Of a stretch of DNA of 64,000 nt, positions 15,670 to 24,801 are shown in pieces. Origin of the DNA: Reichenbachiella agariperforans (GTDB taxonomy: Bacteria > Bacteroidota > Bacteroidia > Cytophagales > Cyclobacteriaceae); assembly GCF_900142205.1 (NCBI RefSeq), contig NZ_FRAA01000007.1:62001-126000 (forward strand), written 5' to 3'. Within the stretch, counting starts at the first letter, position 1; each line of letters begins with the position of its first letter. The notes under the pieces are model-generated. The model had not been told where the DNA came from. It saw nothing but the letters and a program-made list of their open reading frames with translations, and did not search any database. A program made the position numbers and the translations under genes.

Positions 15670-17870
15670 AAAAGGTATTAGTATTTCTTACTTTTATAAT
15701 CCATGCCTATTACCTGATAGCACAAGAAGTTGAAAACTTTCCACCTCCTACAAAACCTCCTGAAATACGTGCCATTCGCACCAGCGAAGACATAAAAGTG
15801 GATGGGGAACTAATGGAGGATTCCTGGCAAAAAGCACCAGTAACCCATGATTTTTATCGAGTAGAGCCTCGTCAGGGGGGCACCTATCGGTATCAGACAC
15901 AGGTGAGGTTACTTTATGACGAGAAGAATCTATATGTAGGTGTTTTTTGTACAGACTCCCTCGGAAAAAAGGGTGTTCGGGTGCAAGACTTGCGAAGGGA
16001 TTTTTCTTGGGGAGAAAATGATGCTTTTGGTATTCAGTTGGATCCGCAAAACCTAAAGCAATATTGTGTGTCGTTTCAAACTACTCCCTATGGCAATCAA
16101 CGAGATATGCAAAACTTCAATGACAACAATACGGATAGCAATTGGAATGCGCTCTGGACGGTGCGGACACATCAGACCGACTCGGGTTACTTTGCAGAGT
16201 TTGCCATTCCTTTCAAGTCTATTCGGTACGAGCGACCTGAAATAGCGGACTCTGTGACCTGGGGTATTACCTTTACACGTCTGGCTCGTAGAGAGTATGA
16301 ACAAACCGTATTTCCAGCCATACCTCAGTCTTTTTCTCCCTATCGGATGACGTATGCCGCTCAACTAAAAGGGCTCACTGTTCCCGAACCAAGTGCCAAT
16401 GTGAGAATAGAACCCTATTTTCTTTATCAGTATGAGGATACTGAAATTAATGGTGAAACTATTTCGGATGATAATGTGAAATTAGGTGGAGATATCAAAT
16501 GGGCGATCAATCCACGCTCGGTTTTAGATCTTACCTTCAATACTGATTTTGCACAAGCTGATGTGGATCAGGCTGTCAATAATCTGGAAAGATTCAACGT
16601 CTATTTCCCTGAAAAGAGGCAATTTTTCTTAGAGAACTCAGGTATCTGGGCTGGGGCGGCTGACCGTTCGGTTATCCCCTTTTTTAGCAGAACCATTGGC
16701 TTACAGGGCAATTTTAATGCAGAACCCGCTCGGATCGATGGAGGTGCAAGATATACCATGCGAAACGATGACCGATCCACGGCAGGGCTGTACATGCACC
16801 AAGCTCAAACCGCCAACTCTCCAGCTGCAAGTTTTGCCGTAGGTCGTTATATTCAAAATTATGGAAAGGAAAACAATGTAGGTATCATGTTCACTCATCG
16901 GCTAGATGAGGCTTCCGAAGAACTGGGAGTGACACAAAGCAACAATACAACCTTGACTGTGGATGGGTTGATCCGTCCCAAAAGCGAACTGACCTTCTCC
17001 TACTTATTATCAGGATCACGTGATAATTCCAATGACACCTTAGGTCTAGCAGGAAAGCTATTTGCGGGCTATAACACCAATAAGTTTTACTTAGGCTGGC
17101 TAACTAATTTCGTCACAGAAGATTACAATCCAGATATGGGGTTTGTCTTTCAGAAAAATGTAATCTGGCATAACCCAGGTGGTTATTTCATCTGGCGGCC
17201 AAAAAGTATACCTTGGATCAGGCGTTTTGATCCTGGAGCCTTTTTCAACTATTATCAGGACGCAAGCGATCCTACTAATTTTCAGCAGGCCAGTATTTAC
17301 TTGTTTCCTATTTACGTGTACTTCACGGATGGCAGCTTTTTTGAATATGCCATTTACCCAACCTGGCAAAACATCAATTTCGATTTTGCTCCTTTGGGAA
17401 TAGCTATTGCTCAGGACGAATATTATTACACTCGTCATCAGATCAACTACAATTCAGATCAGTCAAGGAAATTTTCAGTATCAGGAAAACTCGGTTGGGG
17501 TGGTTTTTACAATGGAAAACGATTAACTGCTAATACAGGCTTGCGTTATGCGCCTATTCCACATGTGGCATTTACAGCTGATTATGAATACAACAACTTG
17601 GATAACTTAGGTGTATTGTTGGAAGATTTGGATACACACTTAGCCACTTTTGGGGCAAGATTTGCACTTAATCCACGTTTGCAACTTTCTGCTTTTTACC
17701 AATACAATTCATTTGATGAGCAAGGTCGGTGGAACGTTCGTGGAAGTTGGGAATACCGCCCTTTGTCTTTTATCTATTTGGTGTTTAATGACACTCAAAT
17801 CAATGGGCTGGAGCGACCCTTTGAGCAACAGCAGTTGATTGGGAAGGTCACTTTTTTGAAGCAGTTTTAG
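15666..17870 (+). CDS. DUF5916 outer-membrane protein with CBM9-like N-terminus
   Basis: A 734-residue exported protein. A signal peptide ends at about residue 20 (YYLIAQ). Residues 30-220 form a CBM9-like beta-sandwich (VDGELMEDSWQKAPV, LLYDEKNLYVGVFC, FTRLARREYE). The rest matches the DUF5916 barrel-like region, with YFPEKRQFFLENSGIW as the usual family marker and alternating aromatic strands to the C-terminus. It is common in Bacteroidota and its function is unknown. Its start overlaps the second permease by 4 bp. Placement inside the operon could mean it forms an outer-membrane exit or entry path for the ABC unit, which is inference. Confidence 0.75.
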   Translation: MKKVLVFLTFIIHAYYLIAQEVENFPPPTKPPEIRAIRTSEDIKVDGELMEDSWQKAPVTHDFYRVEPRQGGTYRYQTQVRLLYDEKNLYVGVFCTDSLGKKGVRVQDLRRDFSWGENDAFGIQLDPQNLKQYCVSFQTTPYGNQRDMQNFNDNNTDSNWNALWTVRTHQTDSGYFAEFAIPFKSIRYERPEIADSVTWGITFTRLARREYEQTVFPAIPQSFSPYRMTYAAQLKGLTVPEPSANVRIEPYFLYQYEDTEINGETISDDNVKLGGDIKWAINPRSVLDLTFNTDFAQADVDQAVNNLERFNVYFPEKRQFFLENSGIWAGAADRSVIPFFSRTIGLQGNFNAEPARIDGGARYTMRNDDRSTAGLYMHQAQTANSPAASFAVGRYIQNYGKENNVGIMFTHRLDEASEELGVTQSNNTTLTVDGLIRPKSELTFSYLLSGSRDNSNDTLGLAGKLFAGYNTNKFYLGWLTNFVTEDYNPDMGFVFQKNVIWHNPGGYFIWRPKSIPWIRRFDPGAFFNYYQDASDPTNFQQASIYLFPIYVYFTDGSFFEYAIYPTWQNINFDFAPLGIAIAQDEYYYTRHQINYNSDQSRKFSVSGKLGWGGFYNGKRLTANTGLRYAPIPHVAFTADYEYNNLDNLGVLLEDLDTHLATFGARFALNPRLQLSAFYQYNSFDEQGRWNVRGSWEYRPLSFIYLVFNDTQINGLERPFEQQQLIGKVTFLKQF

Positions 17871-17871
17871 G

Positions 17872-19218
17872 ATGTTAAGAGAGCCTGATTTGCTGAAGGA
17901 TAGCCCCTGGAAACTAATGCATAGGCTTTCATTGCCAGGTATTTTGGGTATGATGGTGTTGTCTATCAATTCCTTGGTGGATTCTGTGTACTTAAGTCAT
18001 TTGGTAAGTGCAGACGCTTTTGCTGGAGTATCTCTACTGTTTCCACTGACACTAGTGGTTACAAGTGTAACCGGATTTATTGCAGCAGGTTCATCATCTG
18101 TGTTGAGCAGGGCGATTGGCGCTGGTAACCAACAGGTTCAACGAATGGTTATACCTAATATGATCGTCCTTGCATTGTTTTCTTCGGTAATACTTATGTT
18201 GGCAGGGTTGTTTTTTGGAGAAGAAGCTGTCTTGTTGATGGGAGTCGAAGGAGCGGTGTATCAGGCAGGTGTGGATTATCTGCAGGTTTATGTGTTGGGG
18301 ATATTTTTCAGTATTTACGGGCTTTCGGCCAATGGATTGATCCGTTCAGAAGGTAAAATCAGACAGGCCATGACTTATACTGTTATTGCTGTGGTTCTTA
18401 ATATTATTCTAACCCCGGTATTTATAGAATCAGTTGGTTTGGGAGTAAGGGGGGCAGCGTTGAGCAGTATTGTCAGTATGATGGTGTATAGCGTACTCAC
18501 TTCCTTCTATTTCACCCAGGGGAAAGCTACCTTCGATACTGGGAAGTTCTGCATTAGGATTGAAAAAGACATTATCGCAGATGTGATCAATGTAGGCTCA
18601 TCGACACTGGTCATGCAATTGTCCAATGTGGTTCGTCAGTTTATTGTTTTTAGATCCGTCACATGGTACGGCAATGCCCATGATTTGGCTGTGTTTAGTG
18701 CCGTTTTTCGACTATTCTCTTTCGTTTCCATTCCAGGAATGGGCTTATTGCAATCTCTACAGCCTGTAATAGGGGTGAATTTTGGAGCTGCCAACTGGCA
18801 AAGGTGCATTCATACTATCAATACGTTCAGATGGGGCGGCATTCTTCTGATGTGTCTACTTTTACTACCAGTAGTAACATTCCCAAGAGAGTTTCTGGGG
18901 TTTATGATTCCTAATGAATCAATTAGCAATAATGAACTGAATTACCTAAGGCTGGTTTTACTCGCTCTGCCATTTTTACCCATATCCACGAGTACAATCA
19001 TTTTTTTTCAGGCAATAGGAAAAGGTAAAAAGGCCACATTGCTCCCACTTGTACGGCAGGTACTTTTATTCGTTCCTTTGATTTTTATTTTGCCTAATTT
19101 TATCTCCCTAGACGGAATTTATTATGCATTAGCCATCGAAAATGTCATTTATGCAATAATGCTCTGGATTATACTAAAAGATGAGATTCGGACATTTCAA
19201 AGCTACATCACAACATGA
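17872..19218 (+). CDS. MATE family efflux transporter
   Basis: A 448-residue protein with about 12 hydrophobic segments in two similar halves. Family features include GILGMMVLSINSLVDSVYLSH at the N-terminus (helix 1-2), GxSSVLSRAIGAGN and GANWQRC. MATE proteins export cationic or small hydrophobic compounds in exchange for Na+ or H+. It begins 1 bp after the DUF5916 stop and is the last gene of the row. In methanobactin clusters a MATE protein (MbnM) is the proposed exporter of the mature peptide, so an analogous export role is attractive here. The Fur-family gene is convergent 46 bp downstream. Confidence 0.88.
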   Translation: MLREPDLLKDSPWKLMHRLSLPGILGMMVLSINSLVDSVYLSHLVSADAFAGVSLLFPLTLVVTSVTGFIAAGSSSVLSRAIGAGNQQVQRMVIPNMIVLALFSSVILMLAGLFFGEEAVLLMGVEGAVYQAGVDYLQVYVLGIFFSIYGLSANGLIRSEGKIRQAMTYTVIAVVLNIILTPVFIESVGLGVRGAALSSIVSMMVYSVLTSFYFTQGKATFDTGKFCIRIEKDIIADVINVGSSTLVMQLSNVVRQFIVFRSVTWYGNAHDLAVFSAVFRLFSFVSIPGMGLLQSLQPVIGVNFGAANWQRCIHTINTFRWGGILLMCLLLLPVVTFPREFLGFMIPNESISNNELNYLRLVLLALPFLPISTSTIIFFQAIGKGKKATLLPLVRQVLLFVPLIFILPNFISLDGIYYALAIENVIYAIMLWIILKDEIRTFQSYITT

Positions 19219-19264
19219 AAGTGTGCCTATGAAATCAAATAGTATTGTTGGCCGGTGGTCTTTA

Positions 19265-19690
19265 TCAGACTTTACATTCCTTACAGATACCACTGAGGGT
19301 ATAATTAACTCGATTAACTGAGAACTCGCTAGAGATCTTTATCTCTGGAACTTCTACATCTTCCAGACAATAGGTATGATGACATTCATCACAAACAAAG
19401 TGGGCATGCTGATCAGCATGGGTCTCATCAGGACAATCATGACCACAAAGAGCATATTTTGCCCCTTGTCCATCTTCAGAAGCTTTGTGTAAGATACCAT
19501 GTTCTTCGAAAGAAGCCAGCGCTCGATATACCGTTACCCGGTCATGTCTTGCTTTCATTTTAGCTACAATATCACTTGCCGAAAGCGCAAAGTCATGGTT
19601 CATAAAAAGGTCAAGCATTTCCATACGGATGGGCGTTTTTTTAAGCCCATGAGCATGTAGCAGGTCACCTATTATTTTTTCATTATCCAT
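19265..19690 (-). CDS. Fur-family metalloregulator, Zur-like
   Basis: A 141-residue repressor of the Fur superfamily. The winged-helix half includes LKKTPIRMEMLDLFMNHDFALSASDI and DRVTVYRALASFEEHGIL. The C-terminal half has the metal sites: HADQHAHFVCDECHHTYC, and CKEC at the end, which provide the structural Zn(Cys)4 site. CGHDCPDETHADQHAH adds further His/Cys ligands. The short length and this ligand pattern suit Bacteroidota Zur-like proteins more than iron Fur, but the metal cannot be decided by eye. It is convergent with the MATE gene and its target boxes are plausibly those before the peptide and receptor genes. Confidence 0.85.
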   Translation of the reverse strand: MDNEKIIGDLLHAHGLKKTPIRMEMLDLFMNHDFALSASDIVAKMKARHDRVTVYRALASFEEHGILHKASEDGQGAKYALCGHDCPDETHADQHAHFVCDECHHTYCLEDVEVPEIKISSEFSVNRVNYTLSGICKECKV

Positions 19691-20077
19691 GTTCGATTAT
19701 ACTGATTTTTTTCGCTCCTATCAATTTTAACCAAAAGAAAAAGGACGTTAAGCATATGCTTCTGTATTATTAACCTCTGCCTCATTCTAAATATAATTGC
19801 ATTGATAAATATCACTTTCATTAACCTTTAATGGTTACTAGCTGGCTATCCTGAATCTTTGGGATTCCAGACCTCTATCCCCACAAATAAACAAGCTGTG
19901 TATGCGTTTCGGGATAGGATATAACATCCTTCTCTTGGTTATTCATTGTCATGAGAGGACGTTTATCAACGTAAAACCGTAACCTCGGTAGGTGCCAATA
20001 AAGTTATGCATTTTTGTTCCTCTGGTTAGGGATCTAACAATATTGATTTTTTTCTTTAGGAGATAAAACGATCGTAT
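19691..20077. other. Intergenic region between Fur-like gene and TonB receptor gene
   Basis: About 390 bp without a supported gene. The left end must hold the promoter of the minus-strand Fur-like gene, and the right end is downstream of the minus-strand receptor gene. I found no GCAA-TTGC box, no clear terminator hairpin and no RNA gene here. Confidence 0.5.
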
Positions 20078-22579
20078 CTAAAACTCTTTGTCTCCAAATT
20101 CACTTTCGGCAAATTTCGCTTTGTTTTTCAGTTTGTTGAATTTGAAACTGATATTGATCATGATCATGTCTACTTCATAGACATAGTTGGTGGTGGTGTA
20201 GAAGGTCTTTTGGATACTATCAGCCGGGTCGATATAGTTACCGGATGTGGTGATGCGCTGCTCGTTGGTGTCGAGTAGCCCCATGTCCATGTTGATCCAC
20301 TGTAGGGTAGTGGTCAGTCTGTCGTCTAGGAAGGTTTTGCGCAGTGTCAGGTTAGGTGAATAGTAGCGCGAGTCTTTGCCTTGGGCTGTCACCCGTTCCG
20401 ACAGATAGTTGAGCGACCACTGCAGATCCAGTGTGGAGGTGAGCTGAAATGTTGTGTTCACATTCAGGTTGTACTGCCAGGCGCTCGTATTGATATTTGC
20501 GTTGTTGAAAGTACCGTCAATATGGTAGTTGTAGATATTACCTCCTGCGTAGAGTTTCCACCACTTGTTTAGCTGTAGGTCACTGCCTATTTCGAGCCCA
20601 ATGGCTTGTCCTGTCCCTATGTTGGTGTAGATACGGTTGAGCACTGTGTCGCTATCTACGGTGTTTACTCGGTTGATTACATTTTGCGTATGGCGAAAAT
20701 AAGCCGTAGCAAAAACAGAGTGGTCATTGAATTCTTTGATCACTCCTAACTCTACCAAATCGATAAACTCGGGCAAGAGATTGGCGTCTCCTTGCTCCAA
20801 TGTTTCGGAGTGTTCCTTCTCTTTGAAAGGGTTCATTTTGAAGGTCGTCGTGCGCTCCACTCGTTTGCTGTAGGCAGCTTTTAGTTTTAAATCCTCACTC
20901 ATAGCATATTGTAGACTGGCCGAAGGGAAGAGACGGAAATAGTCGTAGTTCAGCACTTCCTTTTGTGCGCCTGCTTCACGGCCTTGGTAATCGAGCTGCC
21001 TGTCCATTAGCTCCGACCTTACGCCAATGCCATAATTCCATTTCCCTTTTTCGCCACTGAGGTTGACATAGCCGGAGTGAATGCTACGTTTCAGGTTCAG
21101 ATTGCTGGAGTATTCAGGTATCATCTCCCATTGGTCGCTATCAAAGTTGTAAGCTTCATAGTAGAAGTCACCCTGATGATCGAGATTTCTAAACTGGTAG
21201 CCAATAGTCCATTGTCCCCATTTCGAAGGTGCAAATTCATAGTCCAGATTGAAACGGGTACCGTAGAGTGGGTTGTCGTTGGTGTTGTATTCATCATCGT
21301 AGATCGTCTGGTTTTCTGGCCAGTTGCTGTCCAGGTTGCGGTTGGTTGTGGGCCCACCTAGCAGTGTATATTCATACAATGCCGAAACACTGATTTGGGA
21401 GGAGTTGGCGAAGCGGTGGCTATAGTCAAAGCTCCCCAAGGCAAAGTCACTGGTTCGAATTCTCAAATTTTCGTTGTAGTAGTCGAATGCACCTGTTTGG
21501 GTGCCATCTGGCAGGTGATAGGTCTTGTTGTCGTAGTAGATGTCGGCAGTACGGTCTTTGGATCGTTTTCCTCCATAAAAACTAACATTGAAGTCATTGT
21601 TTTCATCGGGACGAAAGCCAATGGCTAGACGTCCAGAGTAGTTTTTTTCATCGAAGCTCCTTTCGCCATCAGACGGGAATTCCGTGCGTTTGTCACCGAT
21701 TTCTGTCCAGACATCTCCTTCTCTGCGACCTGATTTGTCGTTTCGCAGATAGGCAGCTCCTAGCGCAAAGTCCCATTTGTTCTTGCGATAGTTGAGCGTA
21801 AAGTCTGCTCCATAGCGCTGAGCGGCTTCTTTGTTGTCGTAGGATTCGATGCTGGGGAGACCTATTTTGGTATTGATTTGCGCAAAGAGACCGTCTGTCG
21901 CATTTTGAGTGGTTACGATATTGATGATCCCAGATTTCCCTTCCGAATCGTACTTGGCAGAGGGGGCTGTGATTACTTCCACGTTTTGGATGGAGTTGGC
22001 TGGCAGCTGGCTCAACAGCATTTTGGGATCGGACTGTACGGGTTGTCCATTGAGCAGTACGACGAAGCCCGTGCTGCCACGTACAGAAATATCTCCTTCG
22101 GCATTGAGGCTGACGGAGGGCATATTGCGCAGTACATCGGTGGCAGTGCCGCCTTGGCTGCTCTGGAATTGGTCAGCTTCATAGACTTGTCGATCTATCT
22201 TATGCATAGTGGTCACTTTTTGTCCTGAAACCACCAGTTCCTGCAGTAATTGGTCGTCGGGAGTCAATTCGATGACACCCAATTCCATATCTTCTTTTCT
22301 GGAAAGTGAAAGATCGGAGACGAACCTACCCTGAAAACCCATGAACTGTATGTTGAGATAGTATTGGCCTGTTTTGATTTTGGATAGGGTAAAGGAACCA
22401 TCTGTGTTCGATACTGTTCCGGTGACTAGACTGCTGTCACTCTGCTGATATAGCGCTACACTCGCAAATTCTATGGGGGATTTTTCGGCACTGTCTACCA
22501 GTTTGCCGCTAATGGTGGATTGAGCTAGTGTAACACTTGTCAGTGTGCATAACAAGGACAGAATGGAGAGCCTTTTCAT
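20078..22579 (-). CDS. TonB-dependent outer-membrane beta-barrel protein
   Basis: An 833-residue outer-membrane protein. A signal peptide ends near residue 19 (TSVTLAQ/S). A CarboxypepD_reg-like domain covers about 21-95 (ISGKLVDSAEKSPIEFASV). A plug follows at about 130-230 (ATDVLRNMPSVSLNAEGDISVRG, VLLNGQPV, ITAPSAKYDSEGKSGIINIVT). The last ~600 residues are barrel strands with the conserved KRVERTT and GDANLLPE segments of the 'outer membrane beta-barrel family' group. No SusD follows. The upstream AraC-type gene on the same strand could regulate it. The ligand is unknown. Confidence 0.85.
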   Translation of the reverse strand: MKRLSILSLLCTLTSVTLAQSTISGKLVDSAEKSPIEFASVALYQQSDSSLVTGTVSNTDGSFTLSKIKTGQYYLNIQFMGFQGRFVSDLSLSRKEDMELGVIELTPDDQLLQELVVSGQKVTTMHKIDRQVYEADQFQSSQGGTATDVLRNMPSVSLNAEGDISVRGSTGFVVLLNGQPVQSDPKMLLSQLPANSIQNVEVITAPSAKYDSEGKSGIINIVTTQNATDGLFAQINTKIGLPSIESYDNKEAAQRYGADFTLNYRKNKWDFALGAAYLRNDKSGRREGDVWTEIGDKRTEFPSDGERSFDEKNYSGRLAIGFRPDENNDFNVSFYGGKRSKDRTADIYYDNKTYHLPDGTQTGAFDYYNENLRIRTSDFALGSFDYSHRFANSSQISVSALYEYTLLGGPTTNRNLDSNWPENQTIYDDEYNTNDNPLYGTRFNLDYEFAPSKWGQWTIGYQFRNLDHQGDFYYEAYNFDSDQWEMIPEYSSNLNLKRSIHSGYVNLSGEKGKWNYGIGVRSELMDRQLDYQGREAGAQKEVLNYDYFRLFPSASLQYAMSEDLKLKAAYSKRVERTTTFKMNPFKEKEHSETLEQGDANLLPEFIDLVELGVIKEFNDHSVFATAYFRHTQNVINRVNTVDSDTVLNRIYTNIGTGQAIGLEIGSDLQLNKWWKLYAGGNIYNYHIDGTFNNANINTSAWQYNLNVNTTFQLTSTLDLQWSLNYLSERVTAQGKDSRYYSPNLTLRKTFLDDRLTTTLQWINMDMGLLDTNEQRITTSGNYIDPADSIQKTFYTTTNYVYEVDMIMINISFKFNKLKNKAKFAESEFGDKEF

Positions 22580-22678
22580 TGGTATACTTTTAATTGTTGT
22601 TGTTGATTATGATTTCGCTTCAAAAGTAGGTGGGAGGAATGACCGAGCTATGGTCTATTTGAAAAAAAAACTATGGTA

Positions 22679-23506
22679 TTATGCTTTTTTTCTTCTTCTG
22701 TATTCCTGTGGAGTTAGCTGGTATTGTCGTTTAAAGTATTTAGAGAAGTGGGAGGGGTCTTTGAAACCTAACTCATACGCAACCTGCGCTGCAGACATGG
22801 AAGTGTAGTCTAGCAGGCGTTTGGCTTCTCCTATGATATAACTGGAGATGAGTTCGGAGGCGGATTGTTCTGCGGCCTTTCTACAGGTTTGATTGAGGTT
22901 TTGAGGACTGGTATGGAGCAGGTCTGCATAGTGAGCAACCTGATTGATGAGGGGGCGCGCTGTCTCGAGTAGGTTGATAAAGGACTGGAACAGGTCAGAG
23001 TTATGCGTTGTATGGGAATCGGTACGGTCTGAGATATCAATGGCTTTAGCCAGCAAGGCTTTGAGCAGATGGATGATTATGGCCTTTTGGGACTTTTCTG
23101 TTCTTTCGAATTCTAGATGAAGCAACCGAAAGTGTAGTTCAATAGACTCGTCATCCACTGGCAAGCAACTGACCTGTGATAGTGCCAAGAGCTGCTTGCG
23201 AAGCGCTAGATCTTCGGATTCTTCTACAAAATCATTTTTGATGATGATCACATAGCCTTCGGGTTCTGATTGGATGTCCCAGTGGTGAATTTGATCCCTA
23301 CGCATGAAAAACAAAGTAGGCCCCAGTATAGGATAGCTGTGGTGATCTATGCTGTGACTGCCAGACCCTTGGGAGAGGAAGATGATCTCGAAATAGTTTT
23401 TGTGTCTGTGCACATCGGTCTTACGGATGTGTTTGCGAAACGGCGCGATCTTCAAGAATTGTCCCTGCTCCGTTTTGTCTTTGGTCTGTATGCTTGTCTT
23501 TGTCAT
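22679..23506 (-). CDS. AraC-family transcriptional regulator
   Basis: A 275-residue regulator if started at the ATG at 23506. A longer frame starts at 23536, but its extra ten residues are hydrophobic and unlikely. The N-terminal part is cupin-like (HRHKNYFEIIFLSQGSGSHSIDHHSY, FFMRRDQIHHW), typical of ligand-sensing AraC proteins. The C-terminal ~95 residues hold two HTH motifs (QSASELISSYIIGEAKRLLDYTSMSAAQVAYELGF and FSKYFKRQYQLTPQEYRRRK). It lies about 100 bp upstream of the TonB receptor gene, which is the likely target. Confidence 0.88.
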   Translation of the reverse strand: MTKTSIQTKDKTEQGQFLKIAPFRKHIRKTDVHRHKNYFEIIFLSQGSGSHSIDHHSYPILGPTLFFMRRDQIHHWDIQSEPEGYVIIIKNDFVEESEDLALRKQLLALSQVSCLPVDDESIELHFRLLHLEFERTEKSQKAIIIHLLKALLAKAIDISDRTDSHTTHNSDLFQSFINLLETARPLINQVAHYADLLHTSPQNLNQTCRKAAEQSASELISSYIIGEAKRLLDYTSMSAAQVAYELGFKDPSHFSKYFKRQYQLTPQEYRRRKKA

Positions 23507-23766
23507 TAATATAGCAATGATAAAGACAAATGTCAATCTGCATTTGCAGTATTATGTGCTATTATCTTTCTACCATCTAATTAGTGGGTAAACCACCCCT
23601 TTGGCTTGCATTATGTCAGATGGCAGGGCTAGAGAAGTACTGTATTGCAGGGGTATTTTGTTATTTCATGTAGCCAATGGTTTCCCCCTTTATTCCCTAT
23701 CAATATGACCCCTGACCGTAGAGGTCGATTGCTATAGATTTGGTTTAGTACGAATAGAAAAACTAA

Positions 23767-24801
23767 ATGATAATTAGAACAGCAATAAGGGGGCTCTTGG
23801 CAATAAGCTTCGCATGGCTAGTAAATCTGCCCATGACAATAGCTCAGGAGTCGAGCCTAATAGAATGGTCGTCCAGTGATTTTGAAAGTGATGGTTTTTA
23901 CACAGATCAATACACTGGGGTCGAACTGCTTGCCATCCGCCCAGATGAAAAAAATGGCAAGCCTGTCAGTGCGACTGCCAGTCGTGTGTTTGATCAGTCG
24001 GAGGGATACTACGATATCAGATTTCATGGGGTAGGAGAAAATGACGGTCGCAGTAGTTTTTTCCTGTTCATCAACGATCAGCCCATAGGAGGTGAAGTAC
24101 AGCTCCCACTGAGTAATGAGTCCTGGGAGGTAGGTGAATCCTACAATGCTGTTTTCCGATCTGTGCGATTGAAAGAGGCTGATGTGGTATCTGTGAAGGG
24201 GATGACACATTCGGCAGATGGCAAAGAATGGAGTCGTGCCAGATGGTTGAAGTTAACCTTTTCGCCTTCTCAGCAGCTGCCAAAGCTGTTTGTCGAACGT
24301 GGAGGCGTTCTACTGATAGAAGCGGAAGAAGCGGAGTTGGTGGGGGACTGGACTGTAGAACAGTCATTTGATGAACCCGCAGCGGGTACTGGGCATCTGG
24401 AGTTTGCTGGTGAAAACAGCTATGCCAAAGCGCTGAACAAAAATACATTGCGCTATACGATTCAAATTAATACGCCAGGGCTCTATCAAGTTAAATGGAA
24501 ATCAAGAAATGGTAAAGGAGCAGTCAGATTCGATGAAATGAATGACAGCTGGATGCGTGTGAATGCAAATGTTTTCATCGGTACTAAAAATGGCTTGCAA
24601 ACAGATTTGACAGGAGATTTTACCAAGATATGGATTCAGGATACTAAGTCATGGTCATGGGCCAGTTTTGGTGAACACCATGGTGTCAATGGTATGCAGC
24701 TATATGCGCAGTTTGATAGGGCGGGGACTTATACTGTGGAAGTATGCGGTAGGTCACGCTTTCACCCGATAGATCAGATACTACTCTTTAAAGTGAAATA
24801 A
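23767..24801 (+). CDS. Exported protein with carbohydrate-binding-like domains
   Basis: A 344-residue exported protein (signal peptide to about residue 26, MTIAQE). Two beta-rich halves can be seen: residues 27-170, with a CBM-like pattern of DIRFHGVGENDGRSSFFLFINDQ, and residues 180-344, with LLIEAEEAEL, YTIQINTPGLYQVKWKSR and AGTYTVEVCGRSRFHPIDQILL, resembling CBM6/CBM35-type or 'malectin-like' domains. No catalytic motif is visible. The stop is immediately followed by the GH16 gene start. It probably binds algal galactan at or outside the cell surface and supports the two GH16 enzymes. No lipobox is present. Confidence 0.6.
   Translation: MIIRTAIRGLLAISFAWLVNLPMTIAQESSLIEWSSSDFESDGFYTDQYTGVELLAIRPDEKNGKPVSATASRVFDQSEGYYDIRFHGVGENDGRSSFFLFINDQPIGGEVQLPLSNESWEVGESYNAVFRSVRLKEADVVSVKGMTHSADGKEWSRARWLKLTFSPSQQLPKLFVERGGVLLIEAEEAELVGDWTVEQSFDEPAAGTGHLEFAGENSYAKALNKNTLRYTIQINTPGLYQVKWKSRNGKGAVRFDEMNDSWMRVNANVFIGTKNGLQTDLTGDFTKIWIQDTKSWSWASFGEHHGVNGMQLYAQFDRAGTYTVEVCGRSRFHPIDQILLFKVK

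Noticed and set aside
22545-22808. 87-codon frame upstream of the TonB receptor on the plus strand
   Set aside because: It is antisense to the AraC and receptor genes with no family features, so a shadow frame.
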